Source: Delphinapterus leucas
Lineage: Eukaryota > Chordata > Mammalia > Artiodactyla > Monodontidae
Reading direction: 5' to 3'
Length of the DNA: 64,000 bases
Assembly: GCF_002288925.2 (NCBI RefSeq)
Contig: NW_022098031.1
Location: 13,654,824 to 13,718,823, forward strand
Part shown: positions 48,121 to 60,529 of the stretch, piece after piece
Layout: each line of letters opens with the position of its first letter
Position numbering within the stretch: the first letter of the stretch is position 1
Notes under the pieces: model-generated
The model's database searches: none
What the model saw: the letters and a program-made list of their open reading frames with translations, nothing else
What the model was told of the DNA's origin: nothing
Position numbers and translations under genes: made by a program

Positions 48121-50650
48121 AGAGCATCTTAAGCAGATGGGGAGGAGTCAAGACTTAGGCAAGAATGTGAGAGAAGAGACATACAGATGGTTCATTAGTT
48201 CTTCTCACTGAGCTCGTTTGGTGTATAAAACACTTATACATTGCAAGGAAGGAAAACAGGAGACGATGAGAGAGAAGTGAGGGATGGTGCTCATTACAGT
48301 GGAAAGAACCAGAATCTCAGTTTCCCCATAGAAAGTACTAAATTCAATTTTCGAGGGTTCTCTAGTTATTAATGAATAGCGCAAATAGCAACTTCAACTA
48401 GAGGGCACTTCCATGGGAAAAGTGCATTCTTATTTTACTGCCAACATACTGTGTCAGCTTATTAAAGAACTAAAAATGAACCCTGCACTGATGTGATCTG
48501 TTGCCTGGAAAATATGAAACAGGCCTGAAAAACAAATCTTGCATTATTTTACCACATTTTATGCAGGTTTAGGTAATATCAAGGCTGACAGCTCAGATTG
48601 CTTTCCCTTTCTATAAACAATGGAGACCAAATTTTCAGGCATCAGCAGCTAAGATGCACCAGTAAAAATACACATGCTTACCCAGCGGACACAGGAAAGC
48701 ACCTACTTCTGCCTGCCAAAAGAGTCAGCGCGCAGGCCAACAGGAACTCTCGGTGACCAGAACGTGTGCACAATTATTGACCTCATGTGCAGCTCCGGCT
48801 CTTCAATCACCTGGCATCTGAGAGGTGGCGTTTTCACATAAAAGCCTCAGATAGTATTTTTGGTTTTTCTTTTTTTTTTAATGAGAGAATACAGCTATCT
48901 GGGCAAAAATAAATGATATCGCCTTTATTAATCATCTTGAGCATATTTAGAAAACAGTTCTCTTTACCTTACTACAAAGATAAAGCATAGCAATGGTATA
49001 CTTGAAGCCATTTTGTAGTGTGTATTTCCCAAATCATTCATTTCCCAAATTATTAAAAAAAAATCCAAATTAGAGTAATTTAATCTGTTGGACTGAGTTG
49101 GTTATCGGCCTGCAGTTTCATTTGAATCAATGAAACAAGTCATTTCAATAAGAAAAACACAGATTCTAGACCCAGGCAACAGAAAAAGGGAGCGGGATGA
49201 GGAAGAAGAATTATAGTGGGGAAAGGGCAACAAAGATCATTGGTAAATAAGTATCTGGGTTGGTGATGGGGTAGGGAAACCCTCAGAAATGGTAATGGTC
49301 CCCTAAAAACAATAGTGATAGCTTCATCATGCCTGCACAAGGTGTTCTGGAAGATTCACTCCAGGCTCACATAACTGAGGGAGGAGCAAGGTGTTCATTT
49401 AGATCTGTGCCACCACATACATGCCCATCCGGTTGCCTGCAAAGTTGTAAGGCCGTTTGTCTGAAGGAAGCCTAACCACACAGTACCATTTCTGCTTCCT
49501 CCCAGGAGCACCTAGCCTCCCATAAAAGACCAGTACCTGGTTTCTTTTAAAAGTGCACAATCCCTGAAGGCTCCTCCCTGAGGGGAACACCCATGGAGCC
49601 CATGCTTTCCAGCTTCTAACCCTGGTGGAAGGCTACGGTGATGAACGAAAGTTGTCACAGATGCACTGTTTCTTTAGCCACCTGCGAGCTCCGCGTCCCG
49701 GCCCCAGCCAGCTGGCAGTGTGCTGGGATCCCTCAGCACACCTGGTTGTAACTGAAACAAACTGGCTGCCCAATGAAGAAATCTCTGAAACCTGCTCTTA
49801 ATGATTTATTTCAGGGTACGATCTTTGGTGTGCATTTTGAAAGTTGTTTTAAAATGGTTATGTATTTCTTTCTTTTACAGGTAAAATACAAACTATGACC
49901 GAATCTTCCAGCTCTTATTCTGAGGAAGCATGAGATAAGCATTGTTCAAAAGAAATAATTTAAATTCCCACGGGAATCCTTTATCACCTAAGCCTCTCAC
50001 TCAGAAAAACTGGCAACTAAAGAACCTGTAGAGAACCAAGGGAAAGGACCCCCCTCAAAAAAAAGAAAAGTGATTGAGCATCAAATTTAACATAATTCCT
50101 TAAAATCTGACTGCAATTCTCAATTGTGTGCATGAGAAACACAAATAGTGCATTCAACACAGTTATATATTTCTGCACTGATATATTTCCAACTGTCCTG
50201 GAAGGTTTTCTCCCAGCTATTCCTAGGACGTTTGGGGTTTTATCATTATCGTTTTCTCTTAAGTGTTTGATCTACAAGATGAAGCAGTTTCAAAGCAGGG
50301 CTTTTACACTTGGGCACAAGGGGCAGGATGAGAAGGAGAAAAGAGTTTTAAGAAGGAAAGCAATTTACTTTGCCAGTAGTATCCTGTTTTCTCCCATCGT
50401 TATCAAAGACACTTGTGTGTAAGTAGGGCTCTTTTCCTCTGTGCTTGTGATATTAATCTTTTGCCAAGGAAATGACTGTGAAGTCACCAGTTTAGCATTA
50501 TGATTTTACTGAAAGATCAAGAAAAAGAGGGGCTGTGCATCTGAAATCCTGCTGTAACACATGGGTGTCTTTAATCTTCAGCAATATATGAGTTGTCATC
50601 TGCAAAAGATTAATAAGGTTTGGGGTTTTACCAAAAACCGCTTAACTCTT

Positions 50651-51012
50651 TTTTTAAATTTTATTTATTTATTATTTATTTGGGGCTGCATTGGGTCTTT
50701 GTGGCTGCGCGCGGCTTTCTCTAGTTGTGGTGAGCAGGGGCTACTCTTCGTTGCAGTGAGCAGGCTTCTTATTCAGTGGCTTCTCTTGTTGTGGAGCACG
50801 GGCTCTAGGCGTGCAACCTTCAGTAGTCGTGGCACACGGGCTCAGTAGTTGTGGCACACGGGCTCTCATGGGCTCTAGAGCGCAGGCTCAGTAGTTGTGG
50901 CGCACGGGCTTAGTTGCTCCGCGGCATGTAGGATCTTCCTGGACCAGGGCTCAAACCAGTGTCCGCTGCACTGGCAGGCGAATTCTTAACCACTCCGCCA
51001 CCAGGGAAGCCC
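50651..51012 (-). mobile_element. CHR-type SINE, long form, in MSRB3 intron
   Basis: Reverse orientation on the plus strand, so in the same sense as MSRB3. It contains extra copies of the 'agtagttgtggcgcacgggc' sub-repeat, making it one of the longest SINEs here. An 18 bp target duplication with two mismatches lies at 50633-50650 and 51013-51030, suggesting an older insertion. Confidence 0.93.
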
Positions 51013-51581
51013 AAAAACTGCTTATCTCTTGAAAAATGCTTTGTATTGGTGGATATTTACCTTTCTGTTGATTTGGCTAACTTAGAACAAATTAATAAGG
51101 ATCTAAAACAAACTTAAGGGACTCTACCATAGATTCAAGCAGTAATAGCTGCAGTCATAAATAGAGTCCAACTTGGGTAAACTCAGGGTTCTTCCTCAAA
51201 GATTATTACAAAAAGTTAAGTGATTTATTGGTCTCCCATTTGCTGCAGACGTAGAATTTTGATCTAAAGAAGGAAGAATTCCCCAAGTATTTCCAGGAGA
51301 GACTTACTTCACTGAACTACAGCTTCAACCATGCAAATCTTACCTCTTTGCACTGAATTTAAATTCCTGACAGTGTTGCCTAACAGGCTGGGGTTGGAGG
51401 ATTAGGAAGAAGCTGTCAAGCAATTACTCATAGTAGTCAGTGAAAGTGGAATAGAAGCAATATATTTTATTGCTAACTAAAAATGTGAATTAAACGAAAT
51501 TAAGAAAAATTCTTTATAACTGAAAATTGTTAGGAAATTGCTACAGCCAGGGGGAAGATACATATGCCCACCAAAGTGGAG

Positions 51582-51713
51582 AGCCACTGCAATGAGAAGC
51601 CTGCGCACCACAACGAAGAGTAGCCCTCATTCCCGCAACTAGAGAAAGCCCATGCGCAGCAACGAAGACCCAACGCAGCCAAAGATAAATTAAAAAAATT
51701 AAAAAAAAAAAAG
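51582..51713 (+). mobile_element. CHR-type SINE fragment (3' half only)
   Basis: It starts abruptly at 'agccactgcaatgagaagcc', corresponding to the middle of the long form, and ends in 'acccaacgcagcc' and an A-rich tail. The tRNA-derived head is missing, so it is either 5'-truncated or deleted. Confidence 0.88.
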
Positions 51714-52734
51714 AAGTCACTGGACACATGGAAAAACTACAGTGTAGTATAATGAGGTGGTAGGTACAGCTCCCAATGTGTTTAGAATTCTTACCCAAAT
51801 ATGAGGCCTAATTCACTTCATGGTGTCATCCATATCACAATGAAGAAGAAGGGGCAGGGGAGGAGGAGAAGGAGAGAAATCCTAAGTAGTAAGGCAAGAA
51901 TTAGAGACCCATACACCAAAAAAAAAAAATATCGCCATATTGCCAGGCAAGCAGGTTGAGTCTACTGGTTCCATCCACAGAAGCTCAGTTTATTTGTGTA
52001 AGTTGGCAGTAAAAGGGTCTACGTGTTTAGATGCTCCATCTTTACCATAAGAAAGAAGCATTCCACATACCATGTCCAACTGAGAATGTCTCTAAGATAC
52101 TGAAAACATCTAATAGATTCTTTATAACACAAACCCCTTTCATGCAATGCAGTCCAGAAAAAGGACAAACCATGTGAATTCAAAATACAACAAGAATTTT
52201 AGAAAGAGGAGAAGCAAACCAGACAATTTTGCCATACCATGTCACCATCCAAAAGTTTAAAAGAAAAAAAAAAAAAAGATGGGAGAAGTTGCATGTAGGA
52301 GAAGAGACTTCCTAAACTGAAAGAATAGAAGGTAAAAGAAGATAAACTGATAATGAAAAACAGTGTTAAGGGTGAGAAACTAGGAAATAAGATACAAGTG
52401 GTTACTCTAGTATGGAAACCATTAAATCAGTTTTTTTCCCTCGGGTCAAGATAAAAAGGATGAATGAGAAAATGGACAAGAGAAAACTAAAGAAAAATAT
52501 AATACAAGAGGAAAATAAATGTCTGTGTCAAACACAAATTAGAAGACAAAGAAACTGAAAGGAAAGACACCCAGAACACTTTAGCTTAGTGAGCTCTTAG
52601 TGCACTGTGGGGCAGACATGTCCACTCTGTCCACACAGGAAAGAGTCCAGCAAACATATTCTTTGGGGCTGGAACCCAATTATTTTCTACGTGGTACTTA
52701 CTTCTCAAAGCATGCCTGTTTATACATGCGTTCA

Positions 52735-52820
52735 TGGAACAAATTTCCCTCTCTCTTCTCTTTAAATTTAAGAAAGAAATGGAACAAATATCCCTCCCTC
52801 TTCTCTTTAAATTTAAGAGT
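52735..52820. repeat. 45 bp tandem duplication in MSRB3 intron
   Basis: Two adjacent copies start 'tggaacaaat' at 52735 and 52780. They share 'tcttctctttaaatttaag' and differ at two positions over the aligned part. The second copy loses similarity after about 40 bp. Confidence 0.85.
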
Positions 52821-53463
52821 TTTATTTAAGAAAGGGTCACTTTCTAATGTGAGAAATAAAAGTGGTGGAAAAAGAAGCTGAAATGGAGTAGGTCAGTCAG
52901 TGTTAGTTCTTCACGCAACTGTTAGGAAAGGACCAAAGAATAGTAACAGTCACCTAGGCCTTTAACCAAAGGGCTGAGAGCTATGCTTGGGTTAGCTTGG
53001 TATCTGTTATGAGTGTTGCCTAATTTGGGCACAGTCTGTGGGTTTCATTCCTCTGGTCACTGTAGTCTCTGTGACCACTGAAGTCCTCTGGTCTTCCTAA
53101 TGGTCTTGTCTTGACTCCCACTGGTGTTACCTCAGTGGCTGGCACAGAGAAAGGAGGAAGTATATTCTAACTGTGAATTATAAGAATTAGTCGCAAAGAC
53201 ATCAGAGTAGGGCCTGAATGAAAGGTATTGTCTTATGCCCCACCTTTTCTGTCCCTTTTTTATCTGATTTTCATAGAACTCAATGTTTGAAAGTGGGTTC
53301 TGAGTGAAGAGGAAAGTAGCAGTCATATAACAGCCTTTAAGGCAGGTTAAACAAAGAAAGAAAAAAACAACCATTAGCCTTAAGAGAGGTTTACTAAGTA
53401 CTATGTACCTAAGTTACAAATTACTGTGTACCATCCAACCTCACTTTTTTGTCAAGTATTTTA

Positions 53464-53467
53464 ATAC

Positions 53468-53501
<34 letters not shown>

Positions 53502-53692
53502 GGTACGCAGGCCTCTCACTGTTGTGGCCTCTCCCGTTGCGGAGCACAGGCTCCGGACGCGCAGGCTCAGCGGCCATAGCTCACGGGCCCAGCCGCTCCG
53601 CAGCATGTGGGATCTTCCCGGACCGGGGCACAAACCCATGTCCCCTGCATCGGCAGGCGGACTCTCAACCACTGCGCCACCAGGGAAGTCCC
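53464..53692 (-). mobile_element. CHR-type SINE with a long homopolymer tail, in MSRB3 intron
   Basis: Reverse short-form copy with an unbroken tail of about 30 T on the plus strand and a near-consensus body. A perfect 17 bp target duplication, ttttgtcaagtatttta, lies at 53447-53463 and 53693-53709. The long pure tail and perfect duplication point to a recent insertion. Confidence 0.95.
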
Positions 53693-53870
53693 TTTTGTCA
53701 AGTATTTTAGATTCCTGGGTAGATATTCACAATTTGCTTCTGTGGCAGTTATAACAAAAATCAATAAAAATTCAGTTGAATCTAAAACTGAATTGAATTT
53801 AACTGCTGAGGGATCAGAGGATTTGGGGTTTTTTTTTTTTTCTTATTTCAATATGACTCTTTGTGGTACA

Positions 53871-53920
53871 TGTATCTATCTATCTATCTATCTATCTACC
53901 TACCTACCTACCTACCTCTC
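53871..53920. repeat. (TATC)n(TACC)n microsatellite
   Basis: About six TATC units are followed by about five TACC units, a clean step from one tetranucleotide to the other. Confidence 0.93.
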
Positions 53921-53934
53921 CTCTATCTACTTAT

Positions 53935-54105
53935 TTATCCAACTGAGCACTGTAAAGAGCTCTGGAGCTAACTGCCCAAATTCAAGTCTCAGTTCAATCT
54001 ATGAATATCTACACAAGTGTAATTGCACTCCTTGTGCCTCCGTTTTCTCAAGTGTAAAATGAGAGAGAATAACATTATCTAGTCATAAGGTTATTGTGAA
54101 CATTT
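53935..54105 (+). mobile_element. MIR SINE fragment in MSRB3 intron
   Basis: 'tgtgcctccgttttctcaag' and 'tcataaggttattgtgaac' match the MIR core and 3' part. Confidence 0.7.
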
Positions 54106-54238
54106 ACCAGGGGAGTTGTTAAGAATGTTGACGTTCAGGCCTCACCCAAACCAATTAAATTAGAATCTCTGGGGGTGAGACCCAGGATCAAAAAGTACCA
54201 CCATCTTGCTCAGACTCAGATCTGAGAAACAAGAGTGA
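54105..54238 (+). mobile_element. MER5A-like hAT fragment
   Basis: Partial copy: 'ttagaatctctgggggtgag' and 'acccaggatc' match the middle of MER5A-type elements. The terminal repeats are lost or degraded. Confidence 0.6.
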
Positions 54239-54664
54239 ACTGAAAATGTGACTTGGATAAAATATAAAGCCTGCTTTTCAAGGGAGAGAGTGGTCCTCAT
54301 ACTTAGAAGACAGTTAACTTGCCAGCCTTATTTTAAAAAAATAAAACAGGAATTCATCAGGTGGTTAGGTTCAAACCAATCTCCTTCCCTACTTGGTAGT
54401 AAATATGCTACCTACTCCCTAAAACTCATGTGCCTGACGAAGGGGGTTAACGGTCAGGTGGAAGAAGGCTGAGGGAGGCCCACGTGGCAATCCCTTTGCT
54501 ATCACAGCTGCCTGATTGTGCCCCCTCTACCTCTGATATGTACTGTACAAGAGACAGCCCCCAACAAAACACTCTGTAGTATCAATGAGTTCCAGTGCCA
54601 CAATACTCAGACTTTATATTTCACTTATTTAAAGCAAATTAGGGCAGGACTACCTACTCTAGAA

Positions 54665-54740
54665 TAAAATGTGCAGTTGCCCTAGTTCTAGAGAACTAGA
54701 AGAGACTATCTAATGTGCAGTTGCTCTAGAACTAGAAGGT
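54665..54740. repeat. Short direct repeat with a palindromic core
   Basis: 'aatgtgcagttgccctag' (about 54668) recurs as 'aatgtgcagttgctctag' (about 54712). Between them is a nearly self-complementary ctagttctagagaactag. Confidence 0.75.
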
Positions 54741-55487
54741 TCTGGCTATGTCTCTGGGCTTAAGCACAAAACCCCCAAAAGTTCAAATTTCTTGATTGGG
54801 ATGACAGATTAACTATATTTTTGCCTTCTGCTCAACACACGTTCATTTTCTCCCTTAGATCCAGCACTAGTTCAGTCAGAGCAGGGTGGAAGGAACTAAC
54901 TAGAACATCCTTGGAAATGAGGATAGGCCTATTCCTAGGAGAAGTAGAGAAGGAATTACCTTATCACACATACCCTCTCTGCTCCCATACAGCCCACCAC
55001 TGAACTTCCTCTTCCTTCTGCCGCTCTCCAACCTCCCTCCTCACATCCACCCAAGGAGAGCTGTTTCTGGGGTCTTTGTTGACCATGTTGGGATCATTAC
55101 CATTAGAGGTATTATAACTGAACAATGAGTGCACAGAACTGCAGGGAAAGGGGGATTATGTGAACAGATTATGTGAGGCCATGTGATGAAATCTTCACAT
55201 GCCCTAAGAATGACCCATTCCCCACTGTATTAAGTCAATTGAAGATGATTTTTCCTCCCAATGATTTTGTTTAATAGTGTTGAAGCCAATGACTGACATT
55301 TAAGTGGACTTGCTAAACTCCTCAAGACTGAGATGTCATTAGGACTTGATAGAGACTTCATTGTGTTTGTCCCTTTTGTGATGGGGCACTTGGCCTTAGT
55401 TGCTATATCTAGTACAACCAGGAGTCTTGAAAGTACTTGCAATGCAGAGTGAGCATCATTTTGGATTTTCAGGTGGGATTAACTGAC

Positions 55488-55585
55488 CTGAGAGCAGCTG
55501 GTTTCCACCCTGTGCATCCCATAGGAAAAGTCATCTGTGAATGTGACTGCATCAGAACTGATCACATCGTGGAATGAAGGCCAAC
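55488..55585 (-). CDS. MSRB3: MSRB3, penultimate coding exon
   Basis: 98 bp exon on the minus strand. It begins with two bases (GT) that complete a Gly codon begun in the preceding exon, then encodes 32 residues starting WPSFHDV, passing through TFTDDFSYGMHRVE and ending TSCSQ. The GWPSF and GMHRVE segments are core SelR/MsrB-domain motifs, and CSQ joins Cys of the next exon to form the second zinc CXXC. The acceptor is a strong pyrimidine tract ending CTGTCCCAG. The donor is CAG|GTCAGT (GT at plus 55487-55486). 2+96 bases leave the reading frame in phase 0, exactly as the last exon requires. No frame break is visible. The earlier exons of the gene (first CXXC, N-terminal targeting region) were not found up to 64000 and should lie beyond the right edge. 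Confidence 0.96.
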
Positions 55586-57294
55586 CTGGGACAGAGCAAG
55601 CACAAGAACCAAGAGGAGAGAGAGACACATCCTTGGGTTAGAATGCAATTTTAAAAGAAATACTAAGCACAGAATGGAAATCTTTAGTATATGAATCATG
55701 CTTAACTTTTTCAACCTGAAAAAAAAAAGGTCGAAGACTCAAGGTTAATATATTTTGCAAGAATGCAACTATTTTTTTTTAAGAATAACCTTTTCCTCAC
55801 ATTCAGATTACAGTTGTATTGGGATTTTATGTTTCATGAGACTCTCTTAGACCTTCCAGTAGTTTCTTTAGCGCATCCCTGAACTTATAAAGCTCTCTAT
55901 CACCATTTCCTCTTCTCTCTCTTATCTTCAGAGTCACTGGGCACGGTCCTGAAGCACTGTGAGTTTTACAGTGTGATGTTTTCCAAAACACAATCCAACT
56001 GGTCTGGCTGTTAATTTTTCAACTATTCCATGCTTCTTTAGGAACCATGTTTTTTTAGTACTCAGTTTGGATGGTTAAAATATATTTTTTTTAATTCTGT
56101 TTTTTCCATCTTAATCTAATTTCTCAGGATAGGGGTTATCTGGAAAGCATAGGTTCTATCTATTGATGGGCAAGAGGCTTGCTTACTTCATAGGAGAGTC
56201 ACAGAGCAGTGTTCCTCAGGCATCTCTGGGTAGCGCCTTCTCTCAAATAGCATCTTGTTCCAATTTTCATTTAGTCTAGGGATTTTTAAAATATGCACAT
56301 GGCTTTAAGAAACCCAGTGGTAAGTAGACCATAAGACTGTACACATGTTTATGGGTATACAGTCAGGTTTTATGTTCAGTACTTATGGGCATGTTTTTAC
56401 ATGTTTCCAGAAAATATGTCTGGAGTTACTGAGTTGAAGCCTGTATCCTCAAAATGATGAAAGAGGTGCAATGTTGCTGAATTGCTTGTGCAATTTTTTT
56501 CCTTTTTCAGAAGCCAAATTTTTCCTATAGAAAGGAGGAAGCCCTTTAAAAACTGAGTGCCTTGTGTTAATACACCTTTTGAAAGAAAACAGAATGCAAA
56601 TTTCCACAATATGATTTCCAGTTTCAAACAAAACAAATTAGCTCAGGCAAGTTTTTACACTAAACTCCCCCAAGCTCCCCTTCCCCCCCTTATGCAACAA
56701 CATAGCTTTGGTAGTGCTAGATTTAACACCCAGAGTTTAAACACTTTCCAATTCTTTGATTTGACTTCGAGATTGCTACAGATCACCAGGAAAACCTTAA
56801 CTCTGTCTATATAAGATAATATTCCACAAAACTTAATTATGCTAAGAAACATCAGTATCCTTAAGAAAACTTGTTTCTCCCCATTTTCTAAATTCCAAAG
56901 AGAATCTGAATATAGTCTGGCTTATAGTATTTGGTTTTTAATGATTACTTGATACATTTAGGTGCTCTTCTTTGTTCAATGACAGAAGTACCCATTGATA
57001 AAGAGAAATTTAGTGGTGATGCTTCAAGACATTGAAAAATAATTTATCTATGAAAAGAAAGAGAACATTCTGTTTCTGTTTTTGTTTTTTAAAGCTCCCA
57101 TGTCTTAACTCATTTGATTACAGTTTATAGCAACTAATATTATGACGGGACATATTTGATTCAGTAGTAAACAGGTAAAGAGTTAGGAGTTTTTGTTTTT
57201 ATTTTAAGTTTACCCTAAAGCTACCTCCCTCCCTCCACCACATCCACATTTTCCTATTTCTAGAATTTAAAATAGGTACGGAGAAATATATATG

Positions 57295-57490
57295 TATTTC
57301 CCATGCTACCTCTGCATCTTAGGTATACTTATCTTGTTCTATTCATCACACTAGATTTGTGATTTGTTTTCATGCTTTCTCCCTGCTTAGCTGGTGAGCA
57401 TTTTGAAAGCGCTGACCTGAGTATACTCACAGCCTACCATGGTGTACAGCACAAAGGCACAGCTGAAATGTTTATTAAACGGATTTTCCA
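57295..57490 (+). mobile_element. L2 LINE 3' region in MSRB3 intron
   Basis: 'gcttagctggtgagcatttt' and the ending 'gctgaaatgtttattaaac' resemble the L2 3' end. Diverged. Confidence 0.5.
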
Positions 57491-57764
57491 CTAACTTTAA
57501 ATAAGAAAGTGGGATGAATAATTACAGTACACCACAGAGTCCCATAGAAGAAGGAAAGAATATAATCATACTCCTTCTTTACAAGACCAGATTAAGGAAT
57601 ATCAATGCTACTTTCTCACTGGACTTTCCGTTTTGGCTCATTTACTATAATTAAGCCTCACTATGTAGGTGAAATAACCTTATTATTTACTTGAGGTAGT
57701 AAAAACACATTGATGATCATCTAGGTCACTCACTTTACCGGGTTTTTGGGGGAGAGGGATGGGG

Positions 57765-57855
57765 GAGCAGAAGGACAAGTTACTTGCCAATGTTACTCAG
57801 GCAGGAAGTGGCAGAGCCAAAAATAGAATCTGAGTATTCTGATTTAGTCTAGGGC
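57765..57855 (-). mobile_element. MIR SINE fragment
   Basis: 'caggaagtggcagagccaaa' lies within a MIR-like core passage. Short. Confidence 0.5.
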
Positions 57856-58514
57856 TCTCTTCTTATGTTCCACTTTTTTCCTCAGTGAAAGGCTGAGAGG
57901 TCAATCATTTGAACACTCTGGCAGGAAGGAAGCTGAAGGTTTTAAGAAATATGTTTACGGCCAGTCTGGATTAGTTGATAGATACACTGTTGCACTTAAG
58001 AGCTTCTAGGTGGAAACGGATAATGAATGTACCCCACAATACCTATTCTCTCACTTTCTAAAGACCAAACTGTTCAAAGGAAAGTCCAAGGGTAATGATA
58101 TAAATCATGTAATGTAGCTTGGGATATAGATAAGTTTTTTATTCATTTATCTAAAACAGCCAGGAAGACTTAGAAGCACACCCTTAGGCAATAATATTGA
58201 GAAAACTGTCAATTCTATTTGGGGTTTCTTAATTCTAATTCTTTCCTAATAATTGTGAATCACTGCCTACTAAAGATTTTGGGGAGGGAAAGGAACTGCT
58301 TTCAAATAAGCTATGAAACCAGACAGCTATACATTTTGCATCCATGAATTAAATATTTATAAAATTTTCCAGGAGACCACATTCAAGAGTTGAGCAGGGT
58401 GATGTGGGATGACATGGAGTAAAGGTTCTCAAAAGATTTCAATGTTTCTGAGAAAACTGTTTTGACACTTGAATAGTTTGTTGTTTACCATGGTGCTATT
58501 TAAACACTAGAAGA

Positions 58515-58733
58515 GGGCTTGCTTGGTGGCACAGTGGTTGAGAGTCCGCCTGCCGATGCAGGGGACACGGGTTCGTGCCCCGGTCCGGGAAGATCCCACA
58601 TGTTGCGGAGAGGCTGGGCCCGTAAGCCATGGCCGCTGAGCCTGCGCGTCCGGAGCCTGTGCTCCGCAACGGGAGAGGCCGCAACAGAGAGAGGCCCGCG
58701 TATCGCCAAAAAAAAAAAAAAAAAAAAAAAAAA
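58515..58733 (+). mobile_element. CHR-type SINE with a long A-tail, in MSRB3 intron
   Basis: Short-form copy, near consensus, with a tail of about 27 A. An 11 bp target duplication with one mismatch (cactagaagag at 58505-58515 and cactggaagag at 58735-58745) flanks it. Antisense to MSRB3. Confidence 0.93.
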
Positions 58734-60529
58734 GCACTGGAAGAGACACCAAACATCCCAAAATTCACAGTGTCCCTTTGCACTGTAGAAGGAATACAGT
58801 TTTCAAGATGGAATATTGGATATGTCACCCACATCTTAATTGGTGGCAGATTGACAAGGAGAGCCATGTTGAAGTCTGTAACCTCCTGTATGGAACACAT
58901 TTCAAAAGAGAATCACGGTCAACTTCATCAATAAGGTTAACAAAGGAGAATGTTGAGTTCTTTTGCTACATCTCTCAGAAAAAGAGAAGCTCTATAGAAA
59001 GAGAATCCAACAGAAAGGTAAGTCCTATTGACAAACTAAGAAGGACCTTTACCCAAGAATAAATTGTCTTATGACAGAGAAGCCACAGTGATGACAGCAC
59101 TTTGAGAGCGGAATTCCCTCATCATGTGAAAGTATTTAAAGGAGGAACTCTTCACTGCTGTAAAAATCCTCAAAGGAAACCCTGCCCCCACTCCTAATAA
59201 TAAGGAAAGTGCTTCAAAGGGTGATAGGCAAAGACTTGAAGCAATCTGGGTCTTGTTGAGAAAATTATCTTGAGCAAAGTGCGGGGGAGGGGATGTGTTT
59301 TTGTCAGTTTTGACATTAAAGAAAGATCATCCATCCTCCTTTCTCTAGGATTTCCCTTTTGGTCTTCTCATCTAACAAAACAGTATTTGTTTTGGATGTA
59401 TTCCATACACTTTTTAAAAGAAAAGTCATGTGAAAACCTGTATAAACAGCGTTGACTCACCCTACCCCCAGTACATCCCTTTGCTTCTATTTGAAGAGGC
59501 TGGATATGGGCTGATTATCATTTTATTTCCAAGAACATAAACTGTACCTTTTAGATTTTAGTCTATTATTATCAAGAATATCTTATATTCTATGTTTTTG
59601 TTATTTCACATGCAGAACTATAACAACACAAACTAGAGAAGATGACACAACGTACAAGAAAGCAAGTAAATTACTATCTAATTAAAACATTTAATTCTAA
59701 TATTAGCAGAGTTCTCTAGAAAATGTTATCTTTCTCAATGCTTTTTTGTCTCCTTTTTCCAAAAACTCCCCTCAACTCTGGAGGGTGGCTGTTAAAGAAT
59801 ATTTCTGATTTTAAGAGCTTAGTTTAAGACCTTAGCTTAGTTTAAAAACAAATAAAATATTATCTTTTTTTCAACCAGAACTTGAAATCTGAATCTAATA
59901 CTTCTTGATACTATTACGACCCCCTTGGCACCACTGGACAATATTCTGTTTAGGGACCTTGGCTACAACTACTACATAAACATAGTGATATATACTTTAT
60001 CTATTTTAATACTGAGTTTCTCTTTTTTCTATTAATTTAAAGGCACACAGTTGAAGAACCATTTTTACAGGTTAATACATCTTGTCTCTGCTTTAAATTT
60101 TAAACTCATTTTTTCACCTTATAAAGATGGAAGGAGTAGATGAGTTATTGTGTAGATAGACTGTAATATTGGCTTGTTATATATAGTTTTCTTTGCCACA
60201 TTTCCTTGACTTTCAGGTAAGCAATGAATGAGTTTATTTGTTTATTGCACACCTGATTTCGATAAGAGTTTTGTATTTTTAGCTCTTAGGCTGGGATTAG
60301 TCATCGCATATATATATGCAGAAATATGATCTGAACTAAACTTTTAACAACTCTTAAATTTGAAAAAAATATAATTGTGTGAGATTTTATTTACTCAGAC
60401 CAGTTTTTGTATACATTGTATTAAACCACCAAATGTATTTGAATGCTTGACAATGGAGAAATAGGCTTCCAGTATCGTCTGGAAGTGTTATAATGATTAT
60501 AACTCTTACTGAGCTCATGAACCTAAAAT

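Larger units (their letters stand above)
46836..55487 (-). other. MSRB3: MSRB3 last intron
   Basis: 8652 bp intron bounded by GT (55487-55486) and AG (46837-46836) in the minus sense. Contents recognised: an L2 fragment (about 47810-48120), one long CHR SINE (50649-51012), a 3'-half SINE fragment (51582-51713), a 45 bp tandem duplication (52735-52820), a SINE with long A-tail (53464-53692), a tetranucleotide microsatellite, a MIR and a MER5-like fragment. About 46840-47800, 48150-50630, 51030-51580, 51720-52730, 52830-53440 and 54240-55487 show nothing I recognise. Confidence 0.85.

Noticed and set aside
58496..58900. 134-codon minus-strand frame
   Set aside because: Mostly SINE body and its homopolymer tail; no gene-like features.
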